This document shows, in pieces, positions 40,692-49,303 of a DNA stretch of 64,000 nt; within the stretch, counting starts at the first letter, position 1; each line of letters starts with the position of its first letter. A program made the translations under genes and the position numbers. The notes beneath the pieces were generated by a model. That model saw only the letters and a program-made list of their open reading frames with translations, did no database searches and had not been told where the DNA came from. The stretch covers positions 1 to 64,000 of the forward strand of contig CAYXVG010000008.1 in NCBI GenBank assembly GCA_964468205.1, written 5' to 3'. The DNA comes from CAWELS01 sp964468205. Its GTDB lineage: Bacteria > Acidobacteriota > Terriglobia > Bryobacterales > Bryobacteraceae.

Positions 40692-42284
40692 TTACATCAA
40701 GGGGTTGGGACGTGTCTCGGTCCCCGTCCATAGAGGGGGCATCCCACCGGATGCTGGGGTGCGGACGATGGTGGGCTTGACGAGCAGAAGGACGTCCGAG
40801 TCATCCTCTTCCGTAGTCGTGACGCTAAACAGCTTGCCGAGGTAAGGGATGTCGGAAAGACCGGCAATCCCGGTGATGTTTCGGGCTTCCGAACTCCGCA
40901 CAAGTCCGGAGATCACGGCCCACTCGCTCGTCTTCAGCCGGACGAAGGCCTGAAAGTTCCGGTTGGCCAATACAGGAAGCCCATTAAGGGACTGGCCGGC
41001 GAGCACCTGGAACTCGGCCTCCAGCTCCATCGAAACCTCGTCTTCGCCGTGGACATGCGGGGTGACATTGACAACCACGCCGAGATCCTCGAAGTTGATC
41101 TGCGGGGGCGGGGCGTACACCTGGGCGGATGGATCCAGGCTGGTTCCGCCGATGTAGGCGTTCGTCTGAATCGGGAAGCGGTCCCCGACATGGAGGCTGG
41201 CGGTCTGCCCACTGACAGAGCGCAGCATCGACCGCAGCAGCGTGCGCGTGGAGTTCCGCGACATGGCGGCCACGAGTTCGGCGTCACCGATGGTGAACCC
41301 CCAGAGATTCACCCCGAACGGTCCACCGAGCGGCCACAGGCCCAGCGTCCCCGGGAGCCCAAGGAAGGCGATCGATATCGCCTTGGGCAAGTCGATCCCG
41401 TAACGCAGGGTGGACTTGCGGGCGAATTCGATGAATTCGACCTCGATGACGACTTCAGCGCGGGCGTGTAACAGGTGCTGGAAGAGGGCTTCGGCCGGGC
41501 GCACGCGGGAGACGCGGTCGCGCAACAGAACCATCCGCCGGGTGGTATCCACCACCAACTTCTGGATCTCCATCACCTGTTGAACGGCCTGGGCGAGTTC
41601 CTGAGCCTCCTGCGTTCCCACGGTTTCCGGGAGGGGGATCACCACCGCCATGTTATGCTCTAGCTCCTGGCGTTTCTGCTGGGTGTCCTCAGCGACCAGG
41701 AACATAGTTTCGCTCACCGGCACGAGGAATGTCGCGGTCGCGGCGCAAACGATGTGAAGCGCCTCGCGGTAGCCGGCTGACTCGATCCGCAACCCGAGGG
41801 GCTTGTTCTTCTGAAAGTCGCCGTCGAAGATGACGTCTAGACCATATGCCCCGGCCACTTCCTCGAATACCTCGCGGGGAGTACCTTCCAACTCAAACGA
41901 GTGTTCTCCGGCGCGGGCCTGGAGTTCGATGGGGGGTAGGGGCCGCTTGGCCTCTTCGAGGTCGCTGTATTCGATCTCGCCTAATAAGGCTGCTAGAGCC
42001 GGATCCGTGGGGATGGCCTCGTCGCCCTCCGCGGTAATATCGGAGGGCATATAGTTCACTTCGATGAGCGCCTGGGTCCGGAGAGCGAGACTGCGGAGCC
42101 AAGCATCCGTGGCGCCTTCTGGGTCCAGGGCCGCCGCCTGAGCGTATTTTAGGTAGGCCGCTGCACTATCGCCCCTCTTCTCAGCCTGTCTGGCCTGCTT
42201 GTAGAGGTCGCCGGCGGTTTGCGGCGGCGCCGCGGCCAGCACGGCGCAAAGGAAGACGACAAGGATAAGGCGTAAAAATCCCAC
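40692..42284 (-). CDS. orphan secretin-like outer-membrane channel protein
   Basis: This product of about 530 residues has a signal segment (LRLILVVFLCAVLAAAP), a TPR-like helical pair (YKQARQAEKRGDSAAAYLKY), an STN-like domain (VFEEVAGAYGLDVIFDGDFQ) and a secretin core. The core contains VIEVEFIEFARKSTLRYGID, SGQTASLHVGDRFPIQTNAY, GVVVNVTPHVHGEDEVSMEL and SDIPYLGKLFSVTTTEEDDS. These match GspD/PilQ/CpaC secretins. No other secretion or pilus gene is nearby apart from the divergent ATPase. The start is uncertain: GTG at 42284 directly precedes the signal sequence, but its ribosome-binding site is poor. Confidence 0.85.
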   Translation of the reverse strand: MGFLRLILVVFLCAVLAAAPPQTAGDLYKQARQAEKRGDSAAAYLKYAQAAALDPEGATDAWLRSLALRTQALIEVNYMPSDITAEGDEAIPTDPALAALLGEIEYSDLEEAKRPLPPIELQARAGEHSFELEGTPREVFEEVAGAYGLDVIFDGDFQKNKPLGLRIESAGYREALHIVCAATATFLVPVSETMFLVAEDTQQKRQELEHNMAVVIPLPETVGTQEAQELAQAVQQVMEIQKLVVDTTRRMVLLRDRVSRVRPAEALFQHLLHARAEVVIEVEFIEFARKSTLRYGIDLPKAISIAFLGLPGTLGLWPLGGPFGVNLWGFTIGDAELVAAMSRNSTRTLLRSMLRSVSGQTASLHVGDRFPIQTNAYIGGTSLDPSAQVYAPPPQINFEDLGVVVNVTPHVHGEDEVSMELEAEFQVLAGQSLNGLPVLANRNFQAFVRLKTSEWAVISGLVRSSEARNITGIAGLSDIPYLGKLFSVTTTEEDDSDVLLLVKPTIVRTPASGGMPPLWTGTETRPNPLM

Positions 42285-42385
42285 TAGAAGGTGTGACGGC
42301 GGAATCCTCCCGAACGTGGAGTTCGAGAGTACTAAACCCCGGCCGCTTTTCCGCCGATACTGCTGGTGAGGATAACTGAGCTGAT

Positions 42386-43663
42386 ATGTCTGTATTAACC
42401 GGAGTTCGTCCGGGATTCGCCCCACCCGCGCCCCAATCGATGGAGGATCTTCATCTGTCCCAATCGCTTGTTCTGGACCTCGTGCTGCGCCGCCTCCTGC
42501 TCGACGGATTCAGCAGCCTTCAAGGTCTGAGCAAGAGCCTGCGCCTCTCGATTCCGATTGTGGATCAGGCATTCCGGCACCTGCGGAAGCAGCAATTGCT
42601 CGAAGTGAAGGGGATGATTGGCAACGACTACCAATTTGTTCTCTCCCAGGCGGGTAGGGAACTGGCCACGGACCGCTTCCAGATTTCACAGTATGCGGGC
42701 GCAGCACCCGTTTCCCTAAACGACTATCACGCCGCAACCCGCGAACAGAAAGCGAAAGTTGACATTGACAGGAAGGCGCTGCGTGCCGCCTTGTCGGACC
42801 TTGTGGTGACGGACCGCCTGCTTGATCAATTGGGTCCCGCCCTCATCTCCCAAACTTCAATCTTCGTTTACGGTCCTTCCGGGAACGGAAAAACGAGTGT
42901 TGCCGAACGAATGCTGCGGGTCTATCAGGACGCAGTGCTACTTCCGTACGCGGTGGAGGTCGACAACCAGATCATCAGCCTTTATGACCCGGTTGTGCAT
43001 CACAAACTGGAACTGGACGATCCGAATATCGACCCGCGATGGGTACTCTGCCGGCGTCCGTGCATTGTGGTGGGCGGCGAACTCGTTCCCAGCATGGTGG
43101 AACTCCGGCTCGATGAAGTGTCCGGCATCTATGCCGCGCCTCTGCAGATGAAAGCGAACAATGGCATCTTCATCATCGACGACTTCGGCCGCCAGTTGAT
43201 GTCGCCTCGCGATCTCCTCAACCGGTGGATCGTGCCCTTGGATCGCCGCGTGGATTACCTTACGCTACGCTACGGAGTGAAATTCCAGATCCCGTTTGAG
43301 CTGATGGTGGTGTTCTCCACCAACCTCGACCCGCACGAACTGGCCGACGAGGCTTTTCTCCGCCGTATTCACAACAAGATATTCGTTGAGCCAGTAGCCC
43401 CGCAGACCTTCGACCAGATCTTCCAACGGGTGGCGGCCGCAAAACGAGTGCCGGCGGAGGCCGATAGCGCGGAATACCTGCGCAAACTGTGCCTTCGGGA
43501 GGGACGCACCGAGCTTCGCGCCTGCTACCCCATGGACGTCCTGAACATCATCACCTCGATCAGTGAATATGAAAAGCGGCCAATTCAGATGACCAAGGCT
43601 GAGTTGGAACGCGCCACTGACCTGTACTTCGCGAAAAGCAGGGACTTTACGGAATTGGACTAG
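42386..43663 (+). CDS. AAA-type ATPase with N-terminal winged-helix region
   Basis: This 425-residue protein has an N-terminal helix-rich region (20-100; LRRLLLDGFSSLQGLSKSLR, VDQAFRHLRKQQLLEVKGMI), consistent with a winged helix. A P-loop ATPase follows: Walker A GPSGNGKT at 163-170, Walker B IFIIDDFG near 261-268, and VVFSTNLDPHELADEAFLRR (sensor 1 / arginine finger). The fold resembles MoxR or transposition-helper ATPases, but the combination is specific. It is divergent from the secretin, sharing a 101-bp intergenic region; a role in secretion or pilus function is inferred. I found no named family. Confidence 0.7.
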   Translation: MSVLTGVRPGFAPPAPQSMEDLHLSQSLVLDLVLRRLLLDGFSSLQGLSKSLRLSIPIVDQAFRHLRKQQLLEVKGMIGNDYQFVLSQAGRELATDRFQISQYAGAAPVSLNDYHAATREQKAKVDIDRKALRAALSDLVVTDRLLDQLGPALISQTSIFVYGPSGNGKTSVAERMLRVYQDAVLLPYAVEVDNQIISLYDPVVHHKLELDDPNIDPRWVLCRRPCIVVGGELVPSMVELRLDEVSGIYAAPLQMKANNGIFIIDDFGRQLMSPRDLLNRWIVPLDRRVDYLTLRYGVKFQIPFELMVVFSTNLDPHELADEAFLRRIHNKIFVEPVAPQTFDQIFQRVAAAKRVPAEADSAEYLRKLCLREGRTELRACYPMDVLNIITSISEYEKRPIQMTKAELERATDLYFAKSRDFTELD

Positions 43664-43704
43664 CAAGAGATGGGTCCGGCGCCGCCAAGGAGCGACGACG
43701 CCTG

Positions 43705-43992
43705 CTACTCCTTCGGGGGGACATACTCGGGAGGAAGCTCACCGCCTTCTCCAAAGAAGAACTCCTCCATCTGTTTCAGCAGGAACTCCTGCGCCTGTTC
43801 GTTGCCGAGGTTGAGCCTGTACTCGTTCATGATCATCTTCATCTGCTCAACCCACATCTCCCAGGCTTGCTTGGAGACGTTTTCGTAGATCCGCTGGCCG
43901 AGCGGATGACCGTCGAACGGGGGCTCATCGAGACCAGGGAGCTCCTTCTTCAGCTTCGCGCACATCACTGTCCGGCCTTCATTCTCAGCCAT
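43705..43992 (-). CDS. yggX: YggX-type oxidative-damage protection / Fe(II)-trafficking protein
   Basis: This 95-residue protein matches the YggX family: RTVMCAKLKKELPGLDEPPF, GHPLGQRIYENVSKQAWEMW and EQMKMIMNEYRLNL near the C-terminus. YggX binds Fe(II) weakly and protects iron-sulfur proteins from oxidative damage. The length fits. The ATG has AGGAG about 6 nt upstream. It is convergent with the AAA ATPase gene. Confidence 0.9.
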   Translation of the reverse strand: MAENEGRTVMCAKLKKELPGLDEPPFDGHPLGQRIYENVSKQAWEMWVEQMKMIMNEYRLNLGNEQAQEFLLKQMEEFFFGEGGELPPEYVPPKE

Positions 43993-44085
43993 TTGATTCT
44001 CCTATCCGATTGGGGAAACAGCACTACGTCCCGCCTTCGGCAGGCGTGCACCGCTAACCTTGTTTCCTCAGGATATCCTACCTGC

Positions 44086-44196
44086 CGGTGCGATCGCCAA
44101 GCGAGAGGGCGCCGCGCCACGCCTCGAAGTCAGCGCAAACAACGGAACCACCGCCAGCGGTGCGATCGCCAAGCGAGAGGGCGCCGCGCCACGCCT
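44086..44196. repeat. 39-bp direct repeat pair (44086-44124 and 44158-44196)
   Basis: The copies begin CGGTGCGATCGCCAAGCGAG and are identical over 39 bases with a 33-base spacer (period 72). Each contains the palindrome GCGATCGC. They lie in the non-coding gap after yggX, not in a gene. Confidence 0.85.
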
Positions 44197-44230
44197 TCAC
44201 TTCTCTCTCATCGCGAGGGGTGGGTGGGCG

Positions 44231-44506
44231 CTATGTTCGTCTCTTTGATTTCCGTTTCGCGAGGTACTCGGAGAGCAGCATCGGCTTTGGAGCTCCTCTT
44301 TCAACCTGGCGCTTCACGGCCCGCTGATAGCGCCGGAGAGTTTCACGACGGTTGGAACCGTTCAGATCGCACGCGTCGATATCGAGAAGCAACTCGATTT
44401 CCCAGGGCCGAAAGGTGTTCCGCTTCATGGAACCTCGGAGGAGATCTTGAATCAGGCGGTTAAAGCGGTACAATACGGCCTCGGTGTCTGTTGTGACATC
44501 CAGCAT
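44231..44506 (-). CDS. conserved hypothetical protein (small, Arg-rich)
   Basis: This 91-residue protein has natural-looking helices: NRLIQDLLRGSMKRNTFRPW, EIELLLDIDACDLNGSNRRE, TLRRYQRAVKRQVERGAPKP and MLLSEYLAKRKSKRRT. The pattern 'FRPWEIELLLDIDAC...LRRYQRAVxRQxExG' recalls a small family seen in Acidobacteria, but I do not know its function. No good ribosome-binding site precedes the ATG at 44506. It is divergent from the esterase gene at 44675. Confidence 0.6.
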   Translation of the reverse strand: MLDVTTDTEAVLYRFNRLIQDLLRGSMKRNTFRPWEIELLLDIDACDLNGSNRRETLRRYQRAVKRQVERGAPKPMLLSEYLAKRKSKRRT

Positions 44507-44674
44507 TCCGTATACGCTTATCGGCTAGCCGGGGCGGATTGTGTAGGCCAATCCGTAATTAGCAGTCCCGTTAATTATGACACAGATGTCGTAAATTCTC
44601 ACTCCGGGATCGGCCCGGCACGGTTGATGGACTTGCACTTGGCACAAGGCGGGCTGGGGCGGTATTGTCTTGCT

Positions 44675-46435
44675 ATGCGTTTACTGCTTTTGTTTATCAG
44701 TATGGGCCTCGCTTTCGCGCAAGCGCCCGGGAACGACCGCCGCAATACAGACGTCCCCAACACCGACACGCACTTCCCCGCCCCGCCGGAACGCACACTC
44801 GCGGAGTGGAACGCCCGCCGGGATTCACTGCGGGAACAAGTCCTCTTCGCCGCGGGCCTGGCGCCCGCATTCGAGAAAACGGATCTCCGCGCCCAAGTAT
44901 TTGGAGAACTCAAGCGGGATGGCTACTCGGTGTCAAAGGTGCTGCTGGAGACTCTTCCCGGCTACTACCTCGGAGGGAACCTCTTTCGTCCCGAGGGAGC
45001 AGGCCCGTTCCCGGTGGTGTTGAAACCGCACGGCCACTGGACCTACGGGCGGCTCGAGAACCAGCCGCTGAACTCGACACAGACACTGGCAGTGAACCTG
45101 GCACTGAGAGGAATGGTGGTTTTCGCCTATGACATGGCCGGCTACAATGACACGCTCCAGACGCCGCACAGGTTCAGCGGCAAAGCGGAAGAACTGTGGG
45201 GCTTCGGCCCGCTTCCGCTGCAAACATGGAACTCGGTCCGGGCGGTTGATTTCGTGGAGTCGCTGCCATACGTAGACAAATCGCGGATCGGGGCGACCGG
45301 CGCGTCGGGCGGAGGCACCCAAACCTTCATCCTATCCGCGGTCGACGAGCGAATTGCCGCCGCTGCGCCGGTGAACATGGTCTCCGCCATCATGCAGGGG
45401 GGCTGCGTCTGCGAAAACGCGCCGGGCCTAAGGGTCGGGGCCTCGAACGTCGAGATCGCCGCTCTGACGGCGCCGCGGCCGATGCTGCTAGTGGCAGCGA
45501 CCGGGGACTGGACCAAGAACGTGCCACGCGAGGAGTATCCAGCCATCCGCCAGATCTACGATCTCTTTGGAAAGTCCGAACTAGTGTCCTCCGAGCAGTT
45601 TGACGCACCTCACAATTACAACCAGGAGAGCCGCGAAGCGGTCTATCGTTTCCTGTCAAGAAACCTGCTCGGCAAGGGGGAGGACGGCGCCGAGAAGAAG
45701 GCCGCGATCGAACAGCCGCCCGATTTGTTGGCTCTCTACGGCCGGCCGCTGCCGGCGAACGCTCTCGACTACGATGGGGTCTTCGCGTACTGGAAAGAGG
45801 CGTCGCGGCGCCGGGCCGCCGGGCTGGCGCCGGATGAAAAACGATCCCTCCTGCGCCTCTCGATCAAGGCAAGCCGTCCCGATTCGGTTCGCCACGCGCT
45901 GACCGGCGACAGGGTTGTGTTGACGCGGCCGGAGTCCGGCGACCGGATACCCGGCAGGTGGCTGCCGGGTAAGGGAACGCCGGTACTAGTGGTCCACCCC
46001 GGCGGCGCGGCCGAGGCGTTGAAAGCGGAGCCGGCTCTCACGGCTCGCCGTGAAGGAAGGCCGGTACTTGCGATCGACGCATTCCAGACAGGTGAGGCAA
46101 CGGCCTCCCGTGACAGATCACACAAGCACTTTCTGACCTTCAACCTCACCGATGACGCCAACCGGGTTCAAGACGTGCTTACGGCCGTCGCCTTTCTGCA
46201 GGGACAAACACAGGGCCCGGTTGAGGTGACCGGTTTGCAGGACGGAGCCATCTGGGCTCTCTTCGCCGCGGCGCTTTCTCCCGATGGCTTCGTGCTGCGG
46301 GACGGCGGCCTCAAGTTCGGCGGGACGGATGCAGAGTTTCTGGAGCGATTCTTCGTGCCGGGCATCCAGCGGGCCGGCGGACTGGAGGCGGCACTTGAGC
46401 TTACGGCGAGAATTCGCCGGGGAGGGACGAATTGA
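44675..46435 (+). CDS. secreted alpha/beta-hydrolase (esterase-like) with C-terminal second hydrolase-like half
   Basis: This 586-residue protein has a signal peptide (LLLLFISMGLAFA). The alpha/beta-hydrolase domain shows PVVLKPHGHWTYGRLENQPL (HG oxyanion region), GMVVFAYDMAGYNDT, nucleophile in IGATGASGGGTQTF and a histidine in DAPHNYNQESREAVYRFL. The family includes acetyl-xylan esterase-like and dienelactone-hydrolase-like proteins of Acidobacteria and Planctomycetes. The second half (from about 390: GRWLPGKGTPVLVVHPGGAA) may be a degenerate hydrolase copy. The start at 44675 is set by the signal peptide; there is no ribosome-binding site. The TGA overlaps the next gene's TTG. Confidence 0.75.
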   Translation: MRLLLLFISMGLAFAQAPGNDRRNTDVPNTDTHFPAPPERTLAEWNARRDSLREQVLFAAGLAPAFEKTDLRAQVFGELKRDGYSVSKVLLETLPGYYLGGNLFRPEGAGPFPVVLKPHGHWTYGRLENQPLNSTQTLAVNLALRGMVVFAYDMAGYNDTLQTPHRFSGKAEELWGFGPLPLQTWNSVRAVDFVESLPYVDKSRIGATGASGGGTQTFILSAVDERIAAAAPVNMVSAIMQGGCVCENAPGLRVGASNVEIAALTAPRPMLLVAATGDWTKNVPREEYPAIRQIYDLFGKSELVSSEQFDAPHNYNQESREAVYRFLSRNLLGKGEDGAEKKAAIEQPPDLLALYGRPLPANALDYDGVFAYWKEASRRRAAGLAPDEKRSLLRLSIKASRPDSVRHALTGDRVVLTRPESGDRIPGRWLPGKGTPVLVVHPGGAAEALKAEPALTARREGRPVLAIDAFQTGEATASRDRSHKHFLTFNLTDDANRVQDVLTAVAFLQGQTQGPVEVTGLQDGAIWALFAAALSPDGFVLRDGGLKFGGTDAEFLERFFVPGIQRAGGLEAALELTARIRRGGTN

Positions 46436-46929
46436 CAAAGCCGGGCATCAGGGTGGAAATCCCCGGCGTGGGCTTACTCACGTTGAAAATGCTGGTGACC
46501 GACTATTCCGGCACCCTTTCTTGCGGCGGGAAGCTGACCCACGGGGTGCAGGAGCGGTTGATCCGGCTTTCGGGGCTCTTAGAAATCCACGTCTTAACCT
46601 CGGACACCTTTGGAACCGTTGCTTTCGAGTTACAGAACATACCGCTACGCATCCAGGTGCTTTCAGGAGACCGGCATGATGAGCAGAAGCGCAAGTTCGT
46701 GCTCGAGGAATGCGACCCTGCGCGAGTGGCTTCGTTTGGCAATGGAGCGAATGACCGGCTCATGCTCGACTCGGTGCGCGAGGCGGGTGGACTGTCAGTC
46801 GCCGTGGACAATGGAGAGGGTTGCTCGGTCGCGGCCCTGCGGAACGCATCGCTATTGATTCGCGGAGCGGCGGCGGGACTAGACCTGTTGCTTGACCCGA
46901 AACGGGTGGTCGCGGGATTGCGGGTGTAG
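46432..46929 (+). CDS. small HAD-fold protein (COG4087 type) with altered motif I
   Basis: This 165-residue protein resembles soluble P-type-ATPase-like HAD proteins: MLVTDYSGTLS (D24-Y-S-G-T28), HVLTSDTFGTVAFE, then SFGNGANDRLMLDSV (motif IV GNGxND) and ASLLIRGAAAGLDLLLDPKR. The canonical DxDxT general acid Asp is Ser here; in the family it is often Asn, so hydrolysis may be slow or absent. Start is TTG at 46432, overlapping the esterase stop (TTGA), which indicates coupling. Function unknown. Confidence 0.7.
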   Translation: MTKPGIRVEIPGVGLLTLKMLVTDYSGTLSCGGKLTHGVQERLIRLSGLLEIHVLTSDTFGTVAFELQNIPLRIQVLSGDRHDEQKRKFVLEECDPARVASFGNGANDRLMLDSVREAGGLSVAVDNGEGCSVAALRNASLLIRGAAAGLDLLLDPKRVVAGLRV

Positions 46930-46949
46930 ACCGCCAGGCGAGCTTCCGG

Positions 46950-47726
46950 TCAAAGCTCGATGGGTATGCCCTCTTCCCCGGCAGTGGTTGAAACGCCTGA
47001 GAGTGATTCCACTTGGGCAGCCATGTGCCGGACCTCAGCGGTTTCTCGCTTTGGGTGATGATGCACGACCATCAGGCGGTGGGGTCCCGCGGCTTGGGCG
47101 AAGGCCGCGACGGAGGATAGATTCGCGTGGCCGGCCAGCTTTTCTCCGGAGGCCTCTTCGTCGGTCAGCCAGAGTTCATGGAGCAGCAATTTCACGCCGC
47201 TGGCAAACTGCAGATTGGATGGTTCAGCGCTGGTATCGGTCATGTAGGCGATTTCGGCGCCAATTCGAACGCCAATCGAGCCGCCGGGATGCGGCTGTCG
47301 CCAGAATACCAGTTCGAACTCGCCTAGCGCCAGCTCCGTGCCAGTCAGGGAGCGTATCTCCACCGGGACTGGAAGCTTGTCCACGGTGGCCGGAAATAGC
47401 GGGGGGCCGAAGAGCTTTTCGAGCGCCGACACCGGGTCCGACGACACTAGCGGCCGCGCAGGACCATAAACACGCACCCTTCCCCATGGCCACACCGCTG
47501 GAAGGTAGGACATGCCGATCGTATGGTCAAGGTGATAGTGAGAGAAAACGATGTCGAGCGTCTCGTAGCCTTCCACAAGCTTCCGCAACTCGGGCTGCAT
47601 CAGCCGGGAGACTCCGGTGCCGGCGTCGAGCAGCAGGCACTGCTTCTCCGTCAGCACGAGGAAGCTCATGGTGTGACGGCCGAACGTCGGGATGAATCCG
47701 TTGGTTCCGAGAGGAATCAGCTTCAT
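46950..47726 (-). CDS. metallo-beta-lactamase fold hydrolase
   Basis: This 258-residue protein carries the HxHxDH zinc site HYHLDH (63-68) in IVFSHYHLDHTIG. Further ligands are in YMTDTSAEPS and GHANLSSVAAFAQAAG, and HHHPKRETAEV lies near the end. It has the compact shape of RNase Z-like or cyclic-phosphodiesterase-like members rather than beta-lactamases. The ATG at 47726 follows GGAGGAG by about 9 nt; the open frame upstream is antisense to the next gene. It is divergent from the FG-GAP gene with a 67-bp gap. Substrate not readable. Confidence 0.8.
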   Translation of the reverse strand: MKLIPLGTNGFIPTFGRHTMSFLVLTEKQCLLLDAGTGVSRLMQPELRKLVEGYETLDIVFSHYHLDHTIGMSYLPAVWPWGRVRVYGPARPLVSSDPVSALEKLFGPPLFPATVDKLPVPVEIRSLTGTELALGEFELVFWRQPHPGGSIGVRIGAEIAYMTDTSAEPSNLQFASGVKLLLHELWLTDEEASGEKLAGHANLSSVAAFAQAAGPHRLMVVHHHPKRETAEVRHMAAQVESLSGVSTTAGEEGIPIEL

Positions 47727-47793
47727 GTCCGGTTGCTCCTCCAACCATCGATTGTAGCGGCCGTAAGCGCCCGGCGGCATAGAATACGAGGGA

Positions 47794-48873
47794 ATGGGCG
47801 CCGCTTGCCACGCTCCTCTCTGCTTGCTGCTGTGCGCCGCTTGGGCGGCGCCGCAGCAGATCGAACTGACACCGCATGTCTTTCCCGCCGCCGAGGGCGA
47901 ATCGGTACTGGGCGCGGCGTTCGCACCTGCCGGTGCGGTGGGTGGCACGGTGTACACCTGGGGCGGGAGGGTGCTCACGTGGTCCCTGCCCGGGGGCAGG
48001 GCGGAAGTAGTCGTGGAAGGAGAAATGGTCTTCGGCCCCGGCGGTTGCGTGGCGGACGTCAACCACGATGGCCTCGTCGACCTGGTACTGCTGGCGCGCG
48101 AAAGCGAAAACGCCCGGGAAGGAGAACTCGTCTGGCTGGAGGCTCCGAACTGGCGACAGCATGGAATTGACACCGGGGCACAATTTACAGACTGCCTGGA
48201 GGCGGAGTTGGGAGGGGTCCGGGGGGTACTGGTTCTGCACCGCCATGGCCAGTTGCGCTTCTATACTCCGCCCGGGAGAGCCGGCGGCGATTGGACGTAC
48301 AGAGAGATTTACAGTATTTACACTTCGTCCCGCCAGGGCGGGATTCTCCGGGACGACTTGGACGAGGACGGAGACCTTGACATCCTGTTCGGGAACTACT
48401 GGCTGCGGAATTCCGCCGATTCCTCGCCCGCTTGGACGCTGCACGCCATAAACCTCTGGCAGGAAGACAGCTATTCCGCCATGACGGCGTTGGCCCGGTT
48501 GCCCGGCGAGGAGGTTTTCCAGATCGTCGCGTCGCAAAGGGATGCGGCGAATGCACGGGTGGCAGTATTCTCGCGTCCTGAAGATCCGGCGCGGCTCTGG
48601 CCCGGGCTCAGCCTGGAAGGGCGGCTGAAGCTTCGCTATCCCCGGGCTGTCGCAGCGACGGAGTTCGGGATTCTGGTGGGGGAAGACGCCGGAAAGGGAT
48701 CACGGCTTATCCACTTCGAGCCGCTTGGAGACTGGTACCGCGCACGGCAAGTTGACGAAACCGGAGGACTCCTCGGCCTGTGGAACGCAGGCGTGGACTC
48801 CGGTGGCGCCTTGGGCCTGGCCGGTGCGGGCCGCAAAGCCGTCTATTGGTGGCGGATTCAGCCCCTCAAGTAG
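47794..48873 (+). CDS. secreted FG-GAP/VCBS-repeat protein
   Basis: This 359-residue protein has a short hydrophobic signal (CHAPLCLLLCAAWAAPQ) and beta-propeller repeats with calcium loops: ADVNHDGLVDLVLL near 87-99 and DDLDEDGDLDILFG near 187-200. These DxNxDGxxDL motifs are typical of VCBS/FG-GAP repeats. Secreted propellers of this kind serve in adhesion or carbohydrate recognition. It overlaps the convergent cupin gene by 16 bp at its 3' end. Confidence 0.75.
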   Translation: MGAACHAPLCLLLCAAWAAPQQIELTPHVFPAAEGESVLGAAFAPAGAVGGTVYTWGGRVLTWSLPGGRAEVVVEGEMVFGPGGCVADVNHDGLVDLVLLARESENAREGELVWLEAPNWRQHGIDTGAQFTDCLEAELGGVRGVLVLHRHGQLRFYTPPGRAGGDWTYREIYSIYTSSRQGGILRDDLDEDGDLDILFGNYWLRNSADSSPAWTLHAINLWQEDSYSAMTALARLPGEEVFQIVASQRDAANARVAVFSRPEDPARLWPGLSLEGRLKLRYPRAVAATEFGILVGEDAGKGSRLIHFEPLGDWYRARQVDETGGLLGLWNAGVDSGGALGLAGAGRKAVYWWRIQPLK

Positions 48874-49223
48874 GCGTCATCGCCGCTAATCCAGTCTTCG
48901 CGGCGCGGGACAAACAGATCCAGCGCGACGCTGTCCTCGAGCGCCTCCACTCCGTGGAAGCAGTTGGACGGAAGATGCAGAGACTGACCCGCGAGAACCT
49001 CCTGTTCCACTCCGTCCACGGTGAACAACAGGCGGCCTTCGAGCAGCACGGTCATCTGTTCGTTGTCATGTTGGTGCGCCGCGACCTTAGCGCCTTTGTC
49101 CAGGAAGATTTGTGCGGCCGTCATGCGCTCCAAATGGATGACCTTGCGCGCCAGACCGTGGCTCAGCGGCTCCTTTTCGATCTTGCTCCAGTCAAAGAGT
49201 TCCATTCTGGTTGCCACCTCCAT
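48858..49223 (-). CDS. single-domain cupin
   Basis: This 121-residue protein contains cupin motif 1 (AAHQHDNEQMTVLLEGRLLF, with His-x-His and Glu) and motif 2 (GQSLHLPSNCFHGVEALEDS). The metal site is therefore complete. Small cupins like this act in sugar isomerisation, oxygenation or regulation; none can be named. The ATG at 49223 has GGAGG about 5 nt upstream. It is divergent from the rml operon, with about 80 bp between starts. Confidence 0.8.
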   Translation of the reverse strand: MEVATRMELFDWSKIEKEPLSHGLARKVIHLERMTAAQIFLDKGAKVAAHQHDNEQMTVLLEGRLLFTVDGVEQEVLAGQSLHLPSNCFHGVEALEDSVALDLFVPRREDWISGDDAYLRG

Positions 49224-49303
49224 TGGGCCTCCGGCGAAGAGTTCCTTGAAGAGGCCCTGAAACTTCGGTAGTGTATCATGAGGTTTGAAATTCCGGAGGT
49301 TCC

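Noticed and set aside
44060..44248. Plus-strand frame with repeated AIAKREGAAPRL across the 39-bp repeats
   Set aside because: The repeated peptide is just the translation of the DNA repeat; no ribosome-binding site or family. Two copies alone are not a CRISPR array either.
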